Shown: positions 45,643-54,707, counted from the first letter of the stretch. The stretch is DNA of 64,000 nucleotides from Prochlorococcus marinus CUG1415 (GCF_017696015.1 NZ_JAAORL010000001.1:496001-560000), one strand, 5' to 3'. The notes: generated from the sequence alone by a model not told the origin. Program-made: numbers and translations.

Positions 45643-45957
45643 TTTCCCCAGATGATTGTCTTTATCCTTTGCTATATCTTAATCTAACGAGACTATAGAT
45701 TTCTAAATCATCACTTTTTAAAAATAATAATATGAATTATTAGAATTGTCCTTATATTATTAATAAAGAATTAAATGTAAGTCGTAAGAAATAAGGTTTA
45801 ACTCGTTAAGAGGAAGTTCATATCTAACCTGACAAAAAGATCTTTTAATTGAGTTGATAATCCAGCGCTTTCACAAAATCCACAAAAGTGTAAATATTCG
45901 AAATTTTCTTGGTTAAATGGGATACTTTCAGCTACGATTATAGAGCGAAATTCCTTT
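45643..45957. other. 315-base gap before tRNA-Leu
   Basis: No protein gene is credible: the only open frame runs leftward through the tRNA. From 45884 the sequence is the segment duplicated at 44797; its TTATAG-type hexamer near 45938 is a likely -10 for the tRNA. The rest is AT-rich without clear structure. Confidence 0.6.
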
Positions 45958-46043
45958 GGGAGTGTGGCGGAATTGGTAGACGCGCCGGACTTAAAATCCG
46001 TCGAGCGATTTAGCTCGTGGGGGTTCAAGTCCCCCCACTCCCA
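45958..46043 (+). tRNA. trnL-UAA: tRNA-Leu (anticodon UAA)
   Basis: 86 bases. The acceptor arm GGGAGTG pairs with CACTCCC, followed by discriminator A. D-arm GGCGGAATTGGTAGAC, anticodon loop CTTAAAA with TAA, a long class II variable arm (CGAGCGATTTAGCTCG) and a T-arm GGGGGTTCAAGTCCCCC. The anticodon loop is uninterrupted, so the group I intron found in tRNA-Leu(UAA) of many other cyanobacteria and plastids is absent. The CCA end is not encoded. Confidence 0.97.
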
Positions 46044-46121
46044 TAATTTAATTATTTATTTTTAGTGCTTACGATAACATCTAATAATTGTTATGTTTGA
46101 ACTAAGAAGCCATAAATCAAA

Positions 46122-46355
46122 ATGGAAAATATTTTCAATAATTCTTTCGCTATTTTAATTGCTTATATTCTGGTTATTTCTTTCTATTTATTAGTTATTC
46201 CATTATTATTATTCTACTGGATGAATAATAGATGGAATGTTATGGGCAAATTTGAAAGATTAGGAATTTATGGACTAGTATTTCTTTTCTTTCCAGGTTT
46301 AATTTTATTTTCTCCATTTTTAAATCTCAGATTAAAAGGAAGCAGTAAAGGTTAA
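46122..46355 (+). CDS. ndhL: NAD(P)H-quinone oxidoreductase (NDH-1) subunit L
   Basis: 77 residues, two membrane helices: [30 protein letters not shown] then [24 protein letters not shown]. This matches the cyanobacterium-specific NdhL, which anchors ferredoxin-side subunits of the photosynthetic NDH-1 complex (cyclic electron flow and CO2 uptake). Followed after four bases by the DUF3007 gene and then trpA, a conserved cyanobacterial order. Confidence 0.93.
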   Translation: MENIFNNSFAILIAYILVISFYLLVIPLLLFYWMNNRWNVMGKFERLGIYGLVFLFFPGLILFSPFLNLRLKGSSKG

Positions 46356-46359
46356 ATAA

Positions 46360-46680
46360 TTGACTAAAGGTAAAGTTATACAATTAGGACTATTTGTCTC
46401 ATTAATAGGATTAATTAGTTATGAAGTATCGCCCCAAATTGGGATTGATAATTTTACAGCAAGTACTATCTCAAGTTGTATCTTAATTCTGATTGTTATT
46501 ACTTGGGTATCATCTTATGTTTATAGAGTTTTAAATGGAAAAATGACGTTTATGGAACAAAGGAAGCGTTATAGAAAAGAGTATGAAAAAATTGTTAATG
46601 ATAAACTAGAAACCAAGTTCAATTCATTGTCAAAGGAAGAGCAGGAAAAGCTAATGGAAGATTTAGAAAAAAATCCATAA
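46360..46680 (+). CDS. DUF3007 family membrane protein
   Basis: 106 residues from a TTG start. Two membrane helices (about 8-25 and 38-58), then a charged helical tail (MTFMEQRKRYRKEYEKIVNDKLETKFNSLSKEEQEKLMEDLEKNP). Recognised as the cyanobacterial/plastid DUF3007 by its position between ndhL and trpA and by the WVSSYVYRVLNGKMTFMEQRKRY pattern. Its plastid relative is linked to photosynthetic membranes; function is not established. Probably co-transcribed with ndhL. Confidence 0.8.
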   Translation: MTKGKVIQLGLFVSLIGLISYEVSPQIGIDNFTASTISSCILILIVITWVSSYVYRVLNGKMTFMEQRKRYRKEYEKIVNDKLETKFNSLSKEEQEKLMEDLEKNP

Positions 46681-46706
46681 ATTTTCATATAAAAAATCTG
46701 AAATTC

Positions 46707-47549
46707 ATGAAAGATAACAAAATGCAAAAGACTAAAAATGAAACTTTATCTAAGGTAGATGAGAAGTTTTATGAGTTAAAAAATAATAAAAAGTTAGCTT
46801 TGATGCCTTTCATAATGGCTGGGGACCCCAATATTGAAATAACCTCTGAGATTTTATTAAAGTTACAAGAAAATGGAGCTGACCTTATTGAATTAGGGAT
46901 TCCATATAGTGATCCTCTTGCAGATGGGCCTATTATTCAACTTGCTGCCTCTCGTGCTTTAAAGTCAGGTACCACCCCAATAAAAGTAATTACACTTTTA
47001 GAGTCTCTAAAAGGTAAATTAAATATTCCCATCATACTTTTTTCTTACTTAAATCCTTTATTATCTTTTGGCTTTGAACGGTTTTGTGAGATAGCATCCA
47101 ATGCTGGAATCTCTGGACTAATAATTCCTGATCTCCCTTTAGAGGAAGCTTATAAATTTTCTAAAATAGTTAGTACCCATTCTATGGACTTGATTTTATT
47201 GGTGGCTCCAACTACTCCTTTTGAAAGAATGAAGAAAATATCCAATCATACAAAAGGCTTTACTTATTTAGTAAGTGTTACAGGTGTAACTGGGGAGCGA
47301 AGCAAAATGGAAAATAGAGTAGAAAATCTTATTGCAAAATTAAGAAAAGTAAACACTAATCCAATTGCTGTTGGTTTTGGTATATCTACCCCTGAACATG
47401 TAATTAAAGTTCGTGAATGGGGAGCAGATGGAGTAATTATAGGAAGCGCATTTGTAAAACGAATTTCTAGTTCAAGTGAAAAAGATGTTGTTGATCATGT
47501 TGGTGAATTTTGTAAAGATATGCGTTTAGCAGCCGATCAAAAAAAATAA
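46707..47549 (+). CDS. trpA: Tryptophan synthase alpha chain
   Basis: 280 residues. Cleaves indole-3-glycerol phosphate to indole for the beta subunit. LMPFIMAGDPNIEITSEILLKLQENGADLIELGIPYSDPLADGPIIQ has the catalytic Glu and Asp; IIPDLPLEEAYKF, LVAPTTPFERMKKI, YLVSVTGVTGER and GFGISTPEHVIKV complete the barrel. The first ~15 residues are polar and an ATG at 46722 is an alternative start. trpB is not adjacent. Confidence 0.96.
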   Translation: MKDNKMQKTKNETLSKVDEKFYELKNNKKLALMPFIMAGDPNIEITSEILLKLQENGADLIELGIPYSDPLADGPIIQLAASRALKSGTTPIKVITLLESLKGKLNIPIILFSYLNPLLSFGFERFCEIASNAGISGLIIPDLPLEEAYKFSKIVSTHSMDLILLVAPTTPFERMKKISNHTKGFTYLVSVTGVTGERSKMENRVENLIAKLRKVNTNPIAVGFGISTPEHVIKVREWGADGVIIGSAFVKRISSSSEKDVVDHVGEFCKDMRLAADQKK

Positions 47550-47633
47550 ATATTAAAGATAAAAAATGGATAAAAACACTAATTAGGGGATTTATAAATT
47601 AATAATAACTATTAAATTTATTTTTGTTATCTT

Positions 47634-47990
47634 TTAAGACTCTTCAGTAGGTAATAATCTTATTTGTTTCCTTCCAAGTTTAATTTCGAATTCATCACCT
47701 GCTTTTAAATCTAGAAGTGCTGTATATGCTTTCCCAATCAAAAGATTTCCGTTCCCTTGAACTGTAGCTATGTAACTTAGTTTTCTTCCACCTTTGCCAA
47801 TACCTGCAACTCCAGCATCACCAAGATTAACCCCTTTTGCTTCTAAAAGTGCTTCATAAAATGCAGTGAAATTTAGGCGTTCACCCCCACTTTTCTTGGT
47901 GGAAACATATCCACAAGCGCGAACAAGGTCAGACTTGCTAACATCACCAAGTTCTTTGACTTTTGCAAGAAGATCGCTACCAGTCAGCAT
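47634..47990 (-). CDS. cyAbrB-type transcriptional regulator
   Basis: 118 residues. N-terminal cyAbrB-specific region (TGSDLLAKVKELGDVSKSDLVRACGYVSTKKSGGERLNFTAFYEALLEAKG) and a C-terminal AbrB-like swapped hairpin (ATVQGNGNLLIGKAYTALLDLKAGDEFEIKLGRKQIRL) that binds DNA. In other cyanobacteria cyAbrB proteins balance carbon and nitrogen gene expression and are abundant. Convergent with trpA. Confidence 0.93.
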   Translation of the reverse strand: MLTGSDLLAKVKELGDVSKSDLVRACGYVSTKKSGGERLNFTAFYEALLEAKGVNLGDAGVAGIGKGGRKLSYIATVQGNGNLLIGKAYTALLDLKAGDEFEIKLGRKQIRLLPTEES

Positions 47991-48088
47991 AATTAATTAA
48001 AAGAAAGTTCTTCTTAAATAAGATAGCAATTTGTGTGTAATATATGCAATTATTTAGTATATATTTATCCTATTATTTATCTTTATAA

Positions 48089-48358
48089 ATGGAAAAGTTT
48101 GTAGTTTTTGGAAAGTACTGTGAAGATGCAATTATTAAAAGGGAACCATTTCGTGAACAACATCTTAATAGACTTAAAAACTTAAAAGATCGCAATATTT
48201 TAGTTACTTTAGGGCCAACAAAATGTAATAAATATTTGTTTGGAATTTTTAATGTTAATAACGAAAATCAATTAAGAGATTTGATTGAGGAAGATATATA
48301 TTGGGAAAAAGGTATATGGATTAATTATGATATTTATCACTGGGTTCAGGCTCTTTAA
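48089..48358 (+). CDS. YciI-like protein
   Basis: 89 residues, ferredoxin-like fold of the YCII family: MEKFVVFGKYCEDAIIKREPFREQHLNRLKNLKDRNILVTLGPTKCNKYLFGIF, ending VQAL. The His in EQHL and the Asp/Glu of the pair expected in the family are partly present. Enzymatic role in other bacteria is loosely defined; unknown here. Divergent from cyAbrB. Confidence 0.8.
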   Translation: MEKFVVFGKYCEDAIIKREPFREQHLNRLKNLKDRNILVTLGPTKCNKYLFGIFNVNNENQLRDLIEEDIYWEKGIWINYDIYHWVQAL

Positions 48359-48475
48359 ATATGAATTATATATTTTGGTAAACTTTATTATTAATTTAAA
48401 TAAAATTCTTTAAAGGAAATTAAATAAAAATAATATACATTCATAATATTATAATTTAATTATTCATGATATTTT

Positions 48476-48490
48476 TAGGAATCCATCCTA
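48476..48490. terminator. Small hairpin in the gap 48359-48599
   Basis: TAGGA-ATCCA-TCCTA gives a perfect 5-bp stem, midway between two convergent genes. The surrounding 241 bases are otherwise AT-rich with no gene seen. Weak bidirectional terminator at best. Confidence 0.25.
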
Positions 48491-48599
48491 TAGTTATGTA
48501 TTAAAAGGGTAGTTTTTAAGAGCAATATATTTTCTCTGAATTCTATTTGTAATGCAATAAGATGATTTCTACTTAAAATATGATGTTCAAACAAAATAT

Positions 48600-48920
48600 T
48601 TATTTATTAGTATCTTGATTGATCTGGTTTACTAATGAGTCTATATCTAATTGATTATATGGTGGCGTTTGGTTCGTTTCCGGATAATCATTTTTGATAT
48701 TCTCTATCCAATTTTGTTCAATCTTTATAAGATTTTTTGCAATATTGAACATACCACCTTTTTTATATAAGTCTTTGATTTTTAGAATGATTTCAGAGGT
48801 TCTACTTGATTTAATATTTAGTTCATAGGCTAAATCCTTTTGTGTAAATCCATAGGATTTCAACCAATCCTTAATGAACGAGATTAGTTCTTTTTCTTCC
48901 TGTTGAGATAATTTACTCAT
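48600..48920 (-). CDS. Small helix-turn-helix-like protein, unknown function
   Basis: 106 residues. Residues 8-45 (EKELISFIKDWLKSYGFTQKDLAYELNIKSSRTSEIILKIK) look like an XRE-type helix-turn-helix, with the first recognition helices well spaced. A Pro/Gln/Asn-rich tail follows. It abuts the DUF1232 gene upstream with no spacer, forming a two-gene unit. DNA binding is inferred from pattern only. Confidence 0.65.
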   Translation of the reverse strand: MSKLSQQEEKELISFIKDWLKSYGFTQKDLAYELNIKSSRTSEIILKIKDLYKKGGMFNIAKNLIKIEQNWIENIKNDYPETNQTPPYNQLDIDSLVNQINQDTNK

Positions 48921-49289
48921 TCAATAAAAAGGGAATAACTTATTGAGCTTGTTTTCTGCTCTTGCTCTTATTGAAGGGGTCATATATTTACTCCATATAC
49001 TTAGTACTGCTGTGAGGGCTACAAAATCGTCACTAAAACCAACCAATGGCATAAAGTCAGGGAAAAGGTCAAATGGCATAATTAAATAGGCTAGCGCAGC
49101 CATTAAGGAAACTCTTACTTGCGCTGGAGTATAAGGGTCTATAGCCATCTCTAAAACTTCTAAGGCAGGCTTAGCAATCGTTCTTCCTGCTTTAATAAGA
49201 ATCTTGATAATAATATTCTCATCAAATGTTGAACTTTCTAAAACTTCAGCATCATAAATTTTCTCTTGGTTTTTATAATTCTCTTTCAT
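48921..49289 (-). CDS. YkvA-type DUF1232 membrane protein
   Basis: 122 residues. KPALEVLEMAIDPYTPAQVRVSLMAALAYLIMPFDLFPDFMPLVGFSDDFVALTAVLS is the DUF1232 signature: a hydrophobic helix with P-x-D-L-x-P-D-x-x-P-x-x-G-x-x-D-D. Single or re-entrant membrane helix. Function unknown in all members. Sits between the small helix-turn-helix gene and the sigma factor, all on minus. Confidence 0.85.
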   Translation of the reverse strand: MKENYKNQEKIYDAEVLESSTFDENIIIKILIKAGRTIAKPALEVLEMAIDPYTPAQVRVSLMAALAYLIMPFDLFPDFMPLVGFSDDFVALTAVLSIWSKYMTPSIRARAENKLNKLFPFY

Positions 49290-49328
49290 CTTTAATAAAT
49301 GAAACTCTAAATATTTTACTGGGAATTT

Positions 49329-50264
49329 TTAGCTAATACTATCAACTAATCCATTCTGTATCCCCGCCTTTCTTAGTTTTCTCAAGGCACGTTGAACGAC
49401 TTGTCGGCAATATTCCCTACTACAACTCATATGTCTTGCAACTTCAGCTAAAGTTCTCCACTCATTTGAACCATCCAAACCAAATCTCAGACTTACTATC
49501 TTTCTTTCTTTTTCAGTTAAATTTGCTTTATCTAATAAATTCCAAGCAGACGCAGTCCTTTCGGCTAATTCAGCTAATTCCATTGGAGCAGTTTGATCAC
49601 TTGGAAGGATATCAACTAACTCAGAGGGATCTGACTTTGATTTAACAGTACCTTGAAGACTAACAGTAATACTTCTTAATTCGCAAGAAAGGAGTTCCTC
49701 AATTTCCTCCTTAGTTATTTTCATTTCTTCAGCCAGCTCATTGTTTGTAGGGGGAATCCCCTTAAGTTGCACAAGCTTTGATCTCGCTGATCTTAATTTT
49801 GTAAGTTTTTCATTGATATTAACAGGTATCCTAATAGTTCTACTTTGAGTTGATAATGCTCTATTTAATCCTTGCCTAATCCACCAATATGCATAGGTGG
49901 AAAATCTGTGCCCCCTAGATGGATCATATTTTTCTACAGCCCTTGTAAGGCCTAATGTCCCCTCCTGAATTAAGTCCAGCAATTCTAATCCTTTCCCTTG
50001 ATATCTCTTGGCAAGATTCACAACCAATCTTAGGTTTGCTGTAATCATCTCATTTTTGGCTTTTTCACCAATTTTGATCTTTTTTCTTTCAGCTTCGGAA
50101 TATTCACAAGCGGGACCTTTACCACCTGCCTCTTGACACCTATTTGAAAGTTGCACCATCTCTTGGACTTTTCTGCCCATAGTGAGTTCTTTTTCGGGGG
50201 TCAATAGTTGATGACGCCCTATTTCACCAAGAAAATCGCTTAATGAACTCAAGATTGACCCCAA
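49329..50264 (-). CDS. Sigma-70 family RNA polymerase sigma factor (group 2/3-like)
   Basis: 311 residues. Region 1.2 FLGEIGRHQLLTPEKELTMGRKVQEM, region 2 NLRLVVNLAKRYQGKGLELLDLIQEGTLGLTRAVEKYDPSRGHRFSTYAYWWIRQGLNRALS, region 3 GIPPTNNELAEEMKITKEEIEELL, and region 4 LTEKERKIVSLRFGLDGSNEWRTLAEVARHMSCSREYCRQVVQRALRKLRKAG. No large region 1.1, so it is a non-primary (group 2) factor. Region 1.2 to 2 contains a Cys-rich insert (NRCQEAGGKGPACEYSE). Non-essential stress or circadian-type role is inferred from family. Confidence 0.93.
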   Translation of the reverse strand: MGSILSSLSDFLGEIGRHQLLTPEKELTMGRKVQEMVQLSNRCQEAGGKGPACEYSEAERKKIKIGEKAKNEMITANLRLVVNLAKRYQGKGLELLDLIQEGTLGLTRAVEKYDPSRGHRFSTYAYWWIRQGLNRALSTQSRTIRIPVNINEKLTKLRSARSKLVQLKGIPPTNNELAEEMKITKEEIEELLSCELRSITVSLQGTVKSKSDPSELVDILPSDQTAPMELAELAERTASAWNLLDKANLTEKERKIVSLRFGLDGSNEWRTLAEVARHMSCSREYCRQVVQRALRKLRKAGIQNGLVDSIS

Positions 50265-50417
50265 AAGTTTATATATTTAACTTATAGTTAATTCAGTAAT
50301 AAGCCATACATGTAATAATTAATTAATATTTAATTAATAATTTTTAATTACTTAATTAATTATTAATTCTGAAATTTTTAGATGAAACTACTATAATAAA
50401 TTCTAAATTTTAATTAT
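50265..50417. promoter_or_regulatory. A/T-only tract upstream of the sigma factor gene
   Basis: Bases 50313-50350 contain no G or C, with repeated TTAATTAA units. It lies between hisIE and the sigma factor gene (both minus), so it is upstream of the sigma factor. It could be an UP element, or simply extreme base composition. Confidence 0.3.
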
Positions 50418-51074
50418 TTAATTTCTTCTTGATTCTAGAACAGCAAGTACATCTCTCCACTCAACACCTTTATGCATAAGGGCTACTTGCAGGTGATAAA
50501 TTAAATCGGCAGCTTCATTTGAGATGGAATTTTTATCATTATCTTTGCAAGCCATTATAAATTCAGCGGATTCCTCTCCTATTTTTTTTAAAATAGTATT
50601 ACTACCTTTTGTTAATAAATGATTTGTGTAACTTTTGTCTGAAGGATTTATTGATCTTTCATTAATGGTATTGAATAATTCAGAGCAAATATTTGAGAAG
50701 GGAGTTGTTATTTTCTCTTTTTTATAATTTTGATTAATTTGAATTTCGTTGAAAAAACAACTTTTTTCCCCAGTGTGACATGCACCTGAACCATTTTGTT
50801 CAATCAAAAGGATTAGTGCATCATTATCGCAGTCAAATCTTATCTCCTTAAGTATTTGGGTACTTCCACTCGTAGCTCCTTTTCTCCAAATTTCAGATCT
50901 TGATCTACTCCAGTAATGGACGTTTTTGGTTTCTAGAGTCATTGTCAATGATTCTTTGTTCATCCAAGCAAGCATAAGAATTGATCCGTCAAGCCAATCT
51001 TGTGCTATTGCAGGGATTAATCCATAATTATCAAAGCGTAGATCTTCTATCGAAAAATTAGTTGAATAAGTCAT
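50418..51074 (-). CDS. hisI: Bifunctional phosphoribosyl-AMP cyclohydrolase / phosphoribosyl-ATP pyrophosphatase
   Basis: 218 residues (HisIE fusion), steps 2 and 3 of histidine synthesis. HisI part: LIPAIAQDWLDGSILMLAWMNKESL, VHYWSRSRSEIWRKGATSG, and the metal site DCDNDALILLIEQNGSGACHTGEKSCFF. HisE part from ~120: IGEESAEFIMACKDNDKNSISNEAADLIYHLQVALMHKG. Divergent from the QueD-like gene. Confidence 0.96.
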   Translation of the reverse strand: MTYSTNFSIEDLRFDNYGLIPAIAQDWLDGSILMLAWMNKESLTMTLETKNVHYWSRSRSEIWRKGATSGSTQILKEIRFDCDNDALILLIEQNGSGACHTGEKSCFFNEIQINQNYKKEKITTPFSNICSELFNTINERSINPSDKSYTNHLLTKGSNTILKKIGEESAEFIMACKDNDKNSISNEAADLIYHLQVALMHKGVEWRDVLAVLESRRN

Positions 51075-51137
51075 TATGTTCGTTATGTTAAATCCTACTC
51101 ATTGTGTTTTATTAAAAATTATCCTAACAGTTAATTG

Positions 51138-51608
51138 ATGTATATTCATTCTCTGAAATTTTCATGCAGTAAAAGTTACGAGGATTTTCCATGTTCGCAT
51201 AGGCAATGGCGCCATGAAGGTCACTGCAGATTTGTGCATGGATATTCAAGATCATTCACTTTTTGGTTTACTGCAAAGAAATTAGACCTAAATGGTTTTG
51301 TTGTGGACTTTTCAAGTCTAAAGCCCCTTGAAAATAAACTAAAGCAGCAATTTGACCATACTTTCTTGATAAATAAAGATGATCCTTTATTGCATTACTG
51401 GGAAAAATTATATGACTTAGATGCTTTAGATCTGCGAATTATGGATAATGTGGGAATGGAATTCACTTCTGAATTGATTTGGAGATGGGCTAATGAATAC
51501 TTGCATGATAAGGATAAGGGCAGAACATGTTGTTGGAAAACAGAATCAAAAGAAAATAAATCTAATAAAGCAAGTTATGAGAAAATTCCTGAGTGGTTCC
51601 AATCTTAG
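51138..51608 (+). CDS. 6-carboxytetrahydropterin synthase (QueD/PTPS)-like protein, variant motif
   Basis: 156 residues from ATG 51138. FPCSHRQWRHEGHCRFVHGYSRSF replaces the classical His, C...HGH zinc motif: HGH is HGY, and extra His residues occur upstream. FVVDFSSLKPLENKL and FDHTFLINKDDP (catalytic His) are normal. This is a recognisable subfamily of PTPS homologues rather than a decayed gene. Role in queuosine, pterin or other pathways is uncertain; folE supplies its likely substrate precursor. Confidence 0.8.
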   Translation: MYIHSLKFSCSKSYEDFPCSHRQWRHEGHCRFVHGYSRSFTFWFTAKKLDLNGFVVDFSSLKPLENKLKQQFDHTFLINKDDPLLHYWEKLYDLDALDLRIMDNVGMEFTSELIWRWANEYLHDKDKGRTCCWKTESKENKSNKASYEKIPEWFQS

Positions 51609-51657
51609 ATTAAAGTTATTAAATTTCGAGTAATATAAAAGTCTTTAATTTAGATCT

Positions 51658-54243
51658 TTAATCAACAATTATCTCTCCATTAACCAGATAAATATTAACC
51701 TCGTCTTGATTAAGGTAATTATTATTCAATATATTGTTTGAAATTTTTGTCTCAATTTGTTTTTGAATAATTCTTTTTAAAGGCCTTGCACCATAGGCAT
51801 TGTCGAAACTATTTTGGACTAGTTGGTTAATTGCCTCATCAGTAATTTTGAATTTTAAGTTTTTTTTGTTAAGTCTATTTTCTAAATTTTGAAGCTGGAT
51901 TTTTGCAATTTCTTTTATATCACATAATTCTAAATTATTAAAAATAACTATTTCATCAAGTCGATTTAAAAACTCAGGCTTGAAAAATTTTTTAAGTTCA
52001 GAATCTACAATTTTTTTAATTTCATTTGTATCTTCTTTCCTAACTGATAAATCATTTATTGATTGACTTCCTAAATTACTTGTGAGAACTATGATTGAAT
52101 TTTTGAAATTGATTGTACGGCCTTGACTATCAGTAATGATCCCATCATCAAGAACCTGTAAGAGAATATCTAAGATATCTTTGTGAGCCTTTTCTATTTC
52201 ATCTAGAAGTATCAATGAATAAGGATTTTTGCGTACAGCTTCAGTTAGTTGACCGCCTGATTCGAAACCTAAATATCCAGGCGGCGCACCTATAATTTTG
52301 CTAACTGAATGCTTTTCCATATATTCAGACATATCTAGTCTTGTAATTGAAGAATTTGAATCGAATATAATTTCTGCTATTACTTTACTCAGCTCTGTTT
52401 TCCCAACACCAGTTGGACCTAAAAAGAGGAAACTGGCTAATGGCTTGCTTGGATCATTTAGACCCGTCCTTGATCTCTTAATGGAATCTGCAACAGCCCT
52501 AATTGCACTATCTTGACCAATAATTTTTTCTTTAAGAATCGACTCCAGGCTTAAAAGCTTATCTTTTTCTGACTGGTTCAAGTTCTGTACTGGAATAGAG
52601 GTCCACTTTGAGACAACTTCTGCAATATCATCAAAAGTTACCTCTTGCCTTAAAAGACTCGTCTCTCCTTTTTTGTGAGAATATACTAGGGATTCACTTT
52701 TCTCTTTTAATTTTTTTTGTAAAGAATTTAAAGTTCCAAATTCCAATTCTGCTGCTTTGTTGAGGTCAAAACTCCTTTTGGCTTGATCTATTTGTAATTG
52801 AATGGATTCAATTTCTTCTTTTATGGTGCTAATCTCATCAATTTCATCTTTTTCTTTTTTCCATTGAGCGCCTAATTCTGCCTGTCTATCTTTAAGTGAT
52901 ATAAGTTCATTATTGATTTTTTTTAATCTTGCTATAGAAAAATCATCTGTTTCTCTTTTTAAAGATAATTTTTCCATCTCAAACTGTAGAACTTTTCGAT
53001 CAATTTCATCAATTTCTTCAGGTTTCGAAGTTATGACCATATTTAATCTTGAGGCTGCTTCATCGATTAGATCTATTGCTTTGTCAGGAAGAAATCTATC
53101 GTTAATATATCTTTCGCTAAGGGTGGCAGCTGCAACCAAAGCATTATCAGAAATCCTCACACTATGATGAACTTCGTATCTTTCTCTTAATCCTCTTAAA
53201 ATTGATACAGTATCATCTATTGAAGGAGCATCAATTTTTATTTTCTGAAATCTTCGTTCTAGAGCAGGATCTTTTTCTATATTTTGTTTGTGTTCATTAA
53301 TAGTTGTAGCACCAATACATCTAAGTTCTCCTCTTGCTAGCATAGGTTTTAATAGGTTGCTGGCATCTAAAGAACCTCCGCTGGCGCCTGCACCAACTAC
53401 TGTATGAATTTCATCAATAAAAAGAATGATCTTACCGTCTGATTTCTTGACTTTCTTTAGGACATTTTTTATTCTTTCTTCAAATTCTCCACGATATTTT
53501 GCTCCAGCTAAAAGTGAACCCATATCTAATGAAATTAGTTGCCTATTTTGTAGTGCAGAAGGGACATCGCCATTAATAATTCTTTGGGCCAACCCTTCCA
53601 CTATGGCTGTTTTGCCAACGCCAGGTTCTCCAATAAGAACCGGGTTATTTTTTGTTCTTCTACTCAATATTTGAATTGTTCTTCTAATTTCTTCATCCCT
53701 ACCAATAACTGGATCTAATACCCCATCCCTTGCTGACTGGGTTAGATCAATACCATATTTATCTAAAGACTTATTATAAGTATCAAAGTCATTTTTTACT
53801 GCTGGATCTGACTTCATTTTATTTATAGTTTCAAGAAATTCTGGAATACTTTTTTGATTTAAAATTTGAAATCCATATTTATTATCATAAGTGAAACCGT
53901 AAACCAAGTGTTCTGTTGATATCACTACATCATCTAAATTATTTTTAATATCATTGGCTTTTAAAAATATTTTGTAAAGAGTATCACCAATATATAAATT
54001 TTCTTGTTTATTTTTCATTTTGGCCTTCGAATTTGATGAAGACATTATTTCTTTCTCCAGCTCTTTGAGATTTACATTATTTTTTTTTAAGATCTTTTTT
54101 GTAAGGTTGTCTTGTTTTATGAGAGCTAATAATAAATGGTCAGAGTCTACGTCTTGTTGGTTATTTTTATAAGCAATTTCTTTGGCCAAAATAAAACAGT
54201 TCCAAGCAGAATTTGAAAATTCGCTTGGAACTATTTTCATCAA
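51658..54243 (-). CDS. clpB: ClpB-type disaggregase (AAA+)
   Basis: 861 residues. N-domain (about 1-145), NBD1 with Walker [18 protein letters not shown] near 200 and Walker [16 protein letters not shown], the M-domain coiled coil (about 395-520, with [16 protein letters not shown]), and NBD2 with [16 protein letters not shown] near 605 and [14 protein letters not shown], then a C-terminal D2 small domain ([17 protein letters not shown]). Rescues aggregated proteins with DnaK. Its M-domain rules out ClpC/ClpA. The N-domain is divergent, so it may be a second ClpB paralogue. Confidence 0.93.
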   Translation of the reverse strand: MMKIVPSEFSNSAWNCFILAKEIAYKNNQQDVDSDHLLLALIKQDNLTKKILKKNNVNLKELEKEIMSSSNSKAKMKNKQENLYIGDTLYKIFLKANDIKNNLDDVVISTEHLVYGFTYDNKYGFQILNQKSIPEFLETINKMKSDPAVKNDFDTYNKSLDKYGIDLTQSARDGVLDPVIGRDEEIRRTIQILSRRTKNNPVLIGEPGVGKTAIVEGLAQRIINGDVPSALQNRQLISLDMGSLLAGAKYRGEFEERIKNVLKKVKKSDGKIILFIDEIHTVVGAGASGGSLDASNLLKPMLARGELRCIGATTINEHKQNIEKDPALERRFQKIKIDAPSIDDTVSILRGLRERYEVHHSVRISDNALVAAATLSERYINDRFLPDKAIDLIDEAASRLNMVITSKPEEIDEIDRKVLQFEMEKLSLKRETDDFSIARLKKINNELISLKDRQAELGAQWKKEKDEIDEISTIKEEIESIQLQIDQAKRSFDLNKAAELEFGTLNSLQKKLKEKSESLVYSHKKGETSLLRQEVTFDDIAEVVSKWTSIPVQNLNQSEKDKLLSLESILKEKIIGQDSAIRAVADSIKRSRTGLNDPSKPLASFLFLGPTGVGKTELSKVIAEIIFDSNSSITRLDMSEYMEKHSVSKIIGAPPGYLGFESGGQLTEAVRKNPYSLILLDEIEKAHKDILDILLQVLDDGIITDSQGRTINFKNSIIVLTSNLGSQSINDLSVRKEDTNEIKKIVDSELKKFFKPEFLNRLDEIVIFNNLELCDIKEIAKIQLQNLENRLNKKNLKFKITDEAINQLVQNSFDNAYGARPLKRIIQKQIETKISNNILNNNYLNQDEVNIYLVNGEIIVD

Positions 54244-54265
54244 TTAAAATTAAGGTATGACTGAA

Positions 54266-54287
54266 TTAAGTAAAAAAGAATACTTAA
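54266..54287 (-). terminator. Hairpin after petE
   Basis: TTAAGTA and TACTTAA pair perfectly (7 bp, 8-base loop) 13 bases beyond the petE stop on the minus strand. No T-run follows on the minus strand, so it may be an mRNA 3' stabiliser or weak terminator before clpB. Confidence 0.35.
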
Positions 54288-54299
54288 CTACTAGAAGAT

Positions 54300-54650
54300 T
54301 TATTGAACAACAACTTTACCTACCATTCCAGCTCCTCTATGTGGCTCGCAATAGTAATCATAAGTTCCTGCAGTGTCAAATGTTTCTTCCCAAGACTCTC
54401 CTGGGGCAAAAGCTAGGTCAGGATGACTTAATTCCTCATGCCCATCAAAAACAGCATTGTGAGGGGCAAGTTTATTATTGACGAATTTAACTTTATCACC
54501 AGCACTTATGGTTACTGTACTTGGTTCAAATGCAAGCATTCCAGCATCCGTACCAAGTTTTACTTCAACTGTCTTAGCTGAAACTGATGAAATACCTAGA
54601 CCTAGAGTTAAAACTATTGCGAATAACCCTGCAAAGATTGAACGTAACAT
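54300..54650 (-). CDS. petE: Plastocyanin precursor
   Basis: 116 residues. Signal peptide [26 protein letters not shown] (Sec, cleaved after VSA), then mature plastocyanin of ~92 residues. Copper ligands: His in [11 protein letters not shown], and Cys, His, Met in [13 protein letters not shown]. Soluble lumenal copper protein carrying electrons from cytochrome b6f to photosystem I. Normal length. Likely strongly expressed. Confidence 0.98.
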   Translation of the reverse strand: MLRSIFAGLFAIVLTLGLGISSVSAKTVEVKLGTDAGMLAFEPSTVTISAGDKVKFVNNKLAPHNAVFDGHEELSHPDLAFAPGESWEETFDTAGTYDYYCEPHRGAGMVGKVVVQ

Positions 54651-54707
54651 AATTAAAATTTAGTTATATATATATTACAAGGCTTTGGGAACCTAACTGT
54701 GAGAATT

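Noticed and set aside
45798-46028. Minus-strand open frame of 76 codons
   Set aside because: It runs through the tRNA-Leu gene on the opposite strand and has no protein-like pattern.
50313-50400. TTAATTAA-rich tract as a repeat element
   Set aside because: It is short, irregular and in line with very low G+C; kept only as a possible promoter-related tract.
54257-54481. Plus-strand open frame of 74 codons
   Set aside because: Antisense to petE, whose copper ligands and signal peptide are clear.
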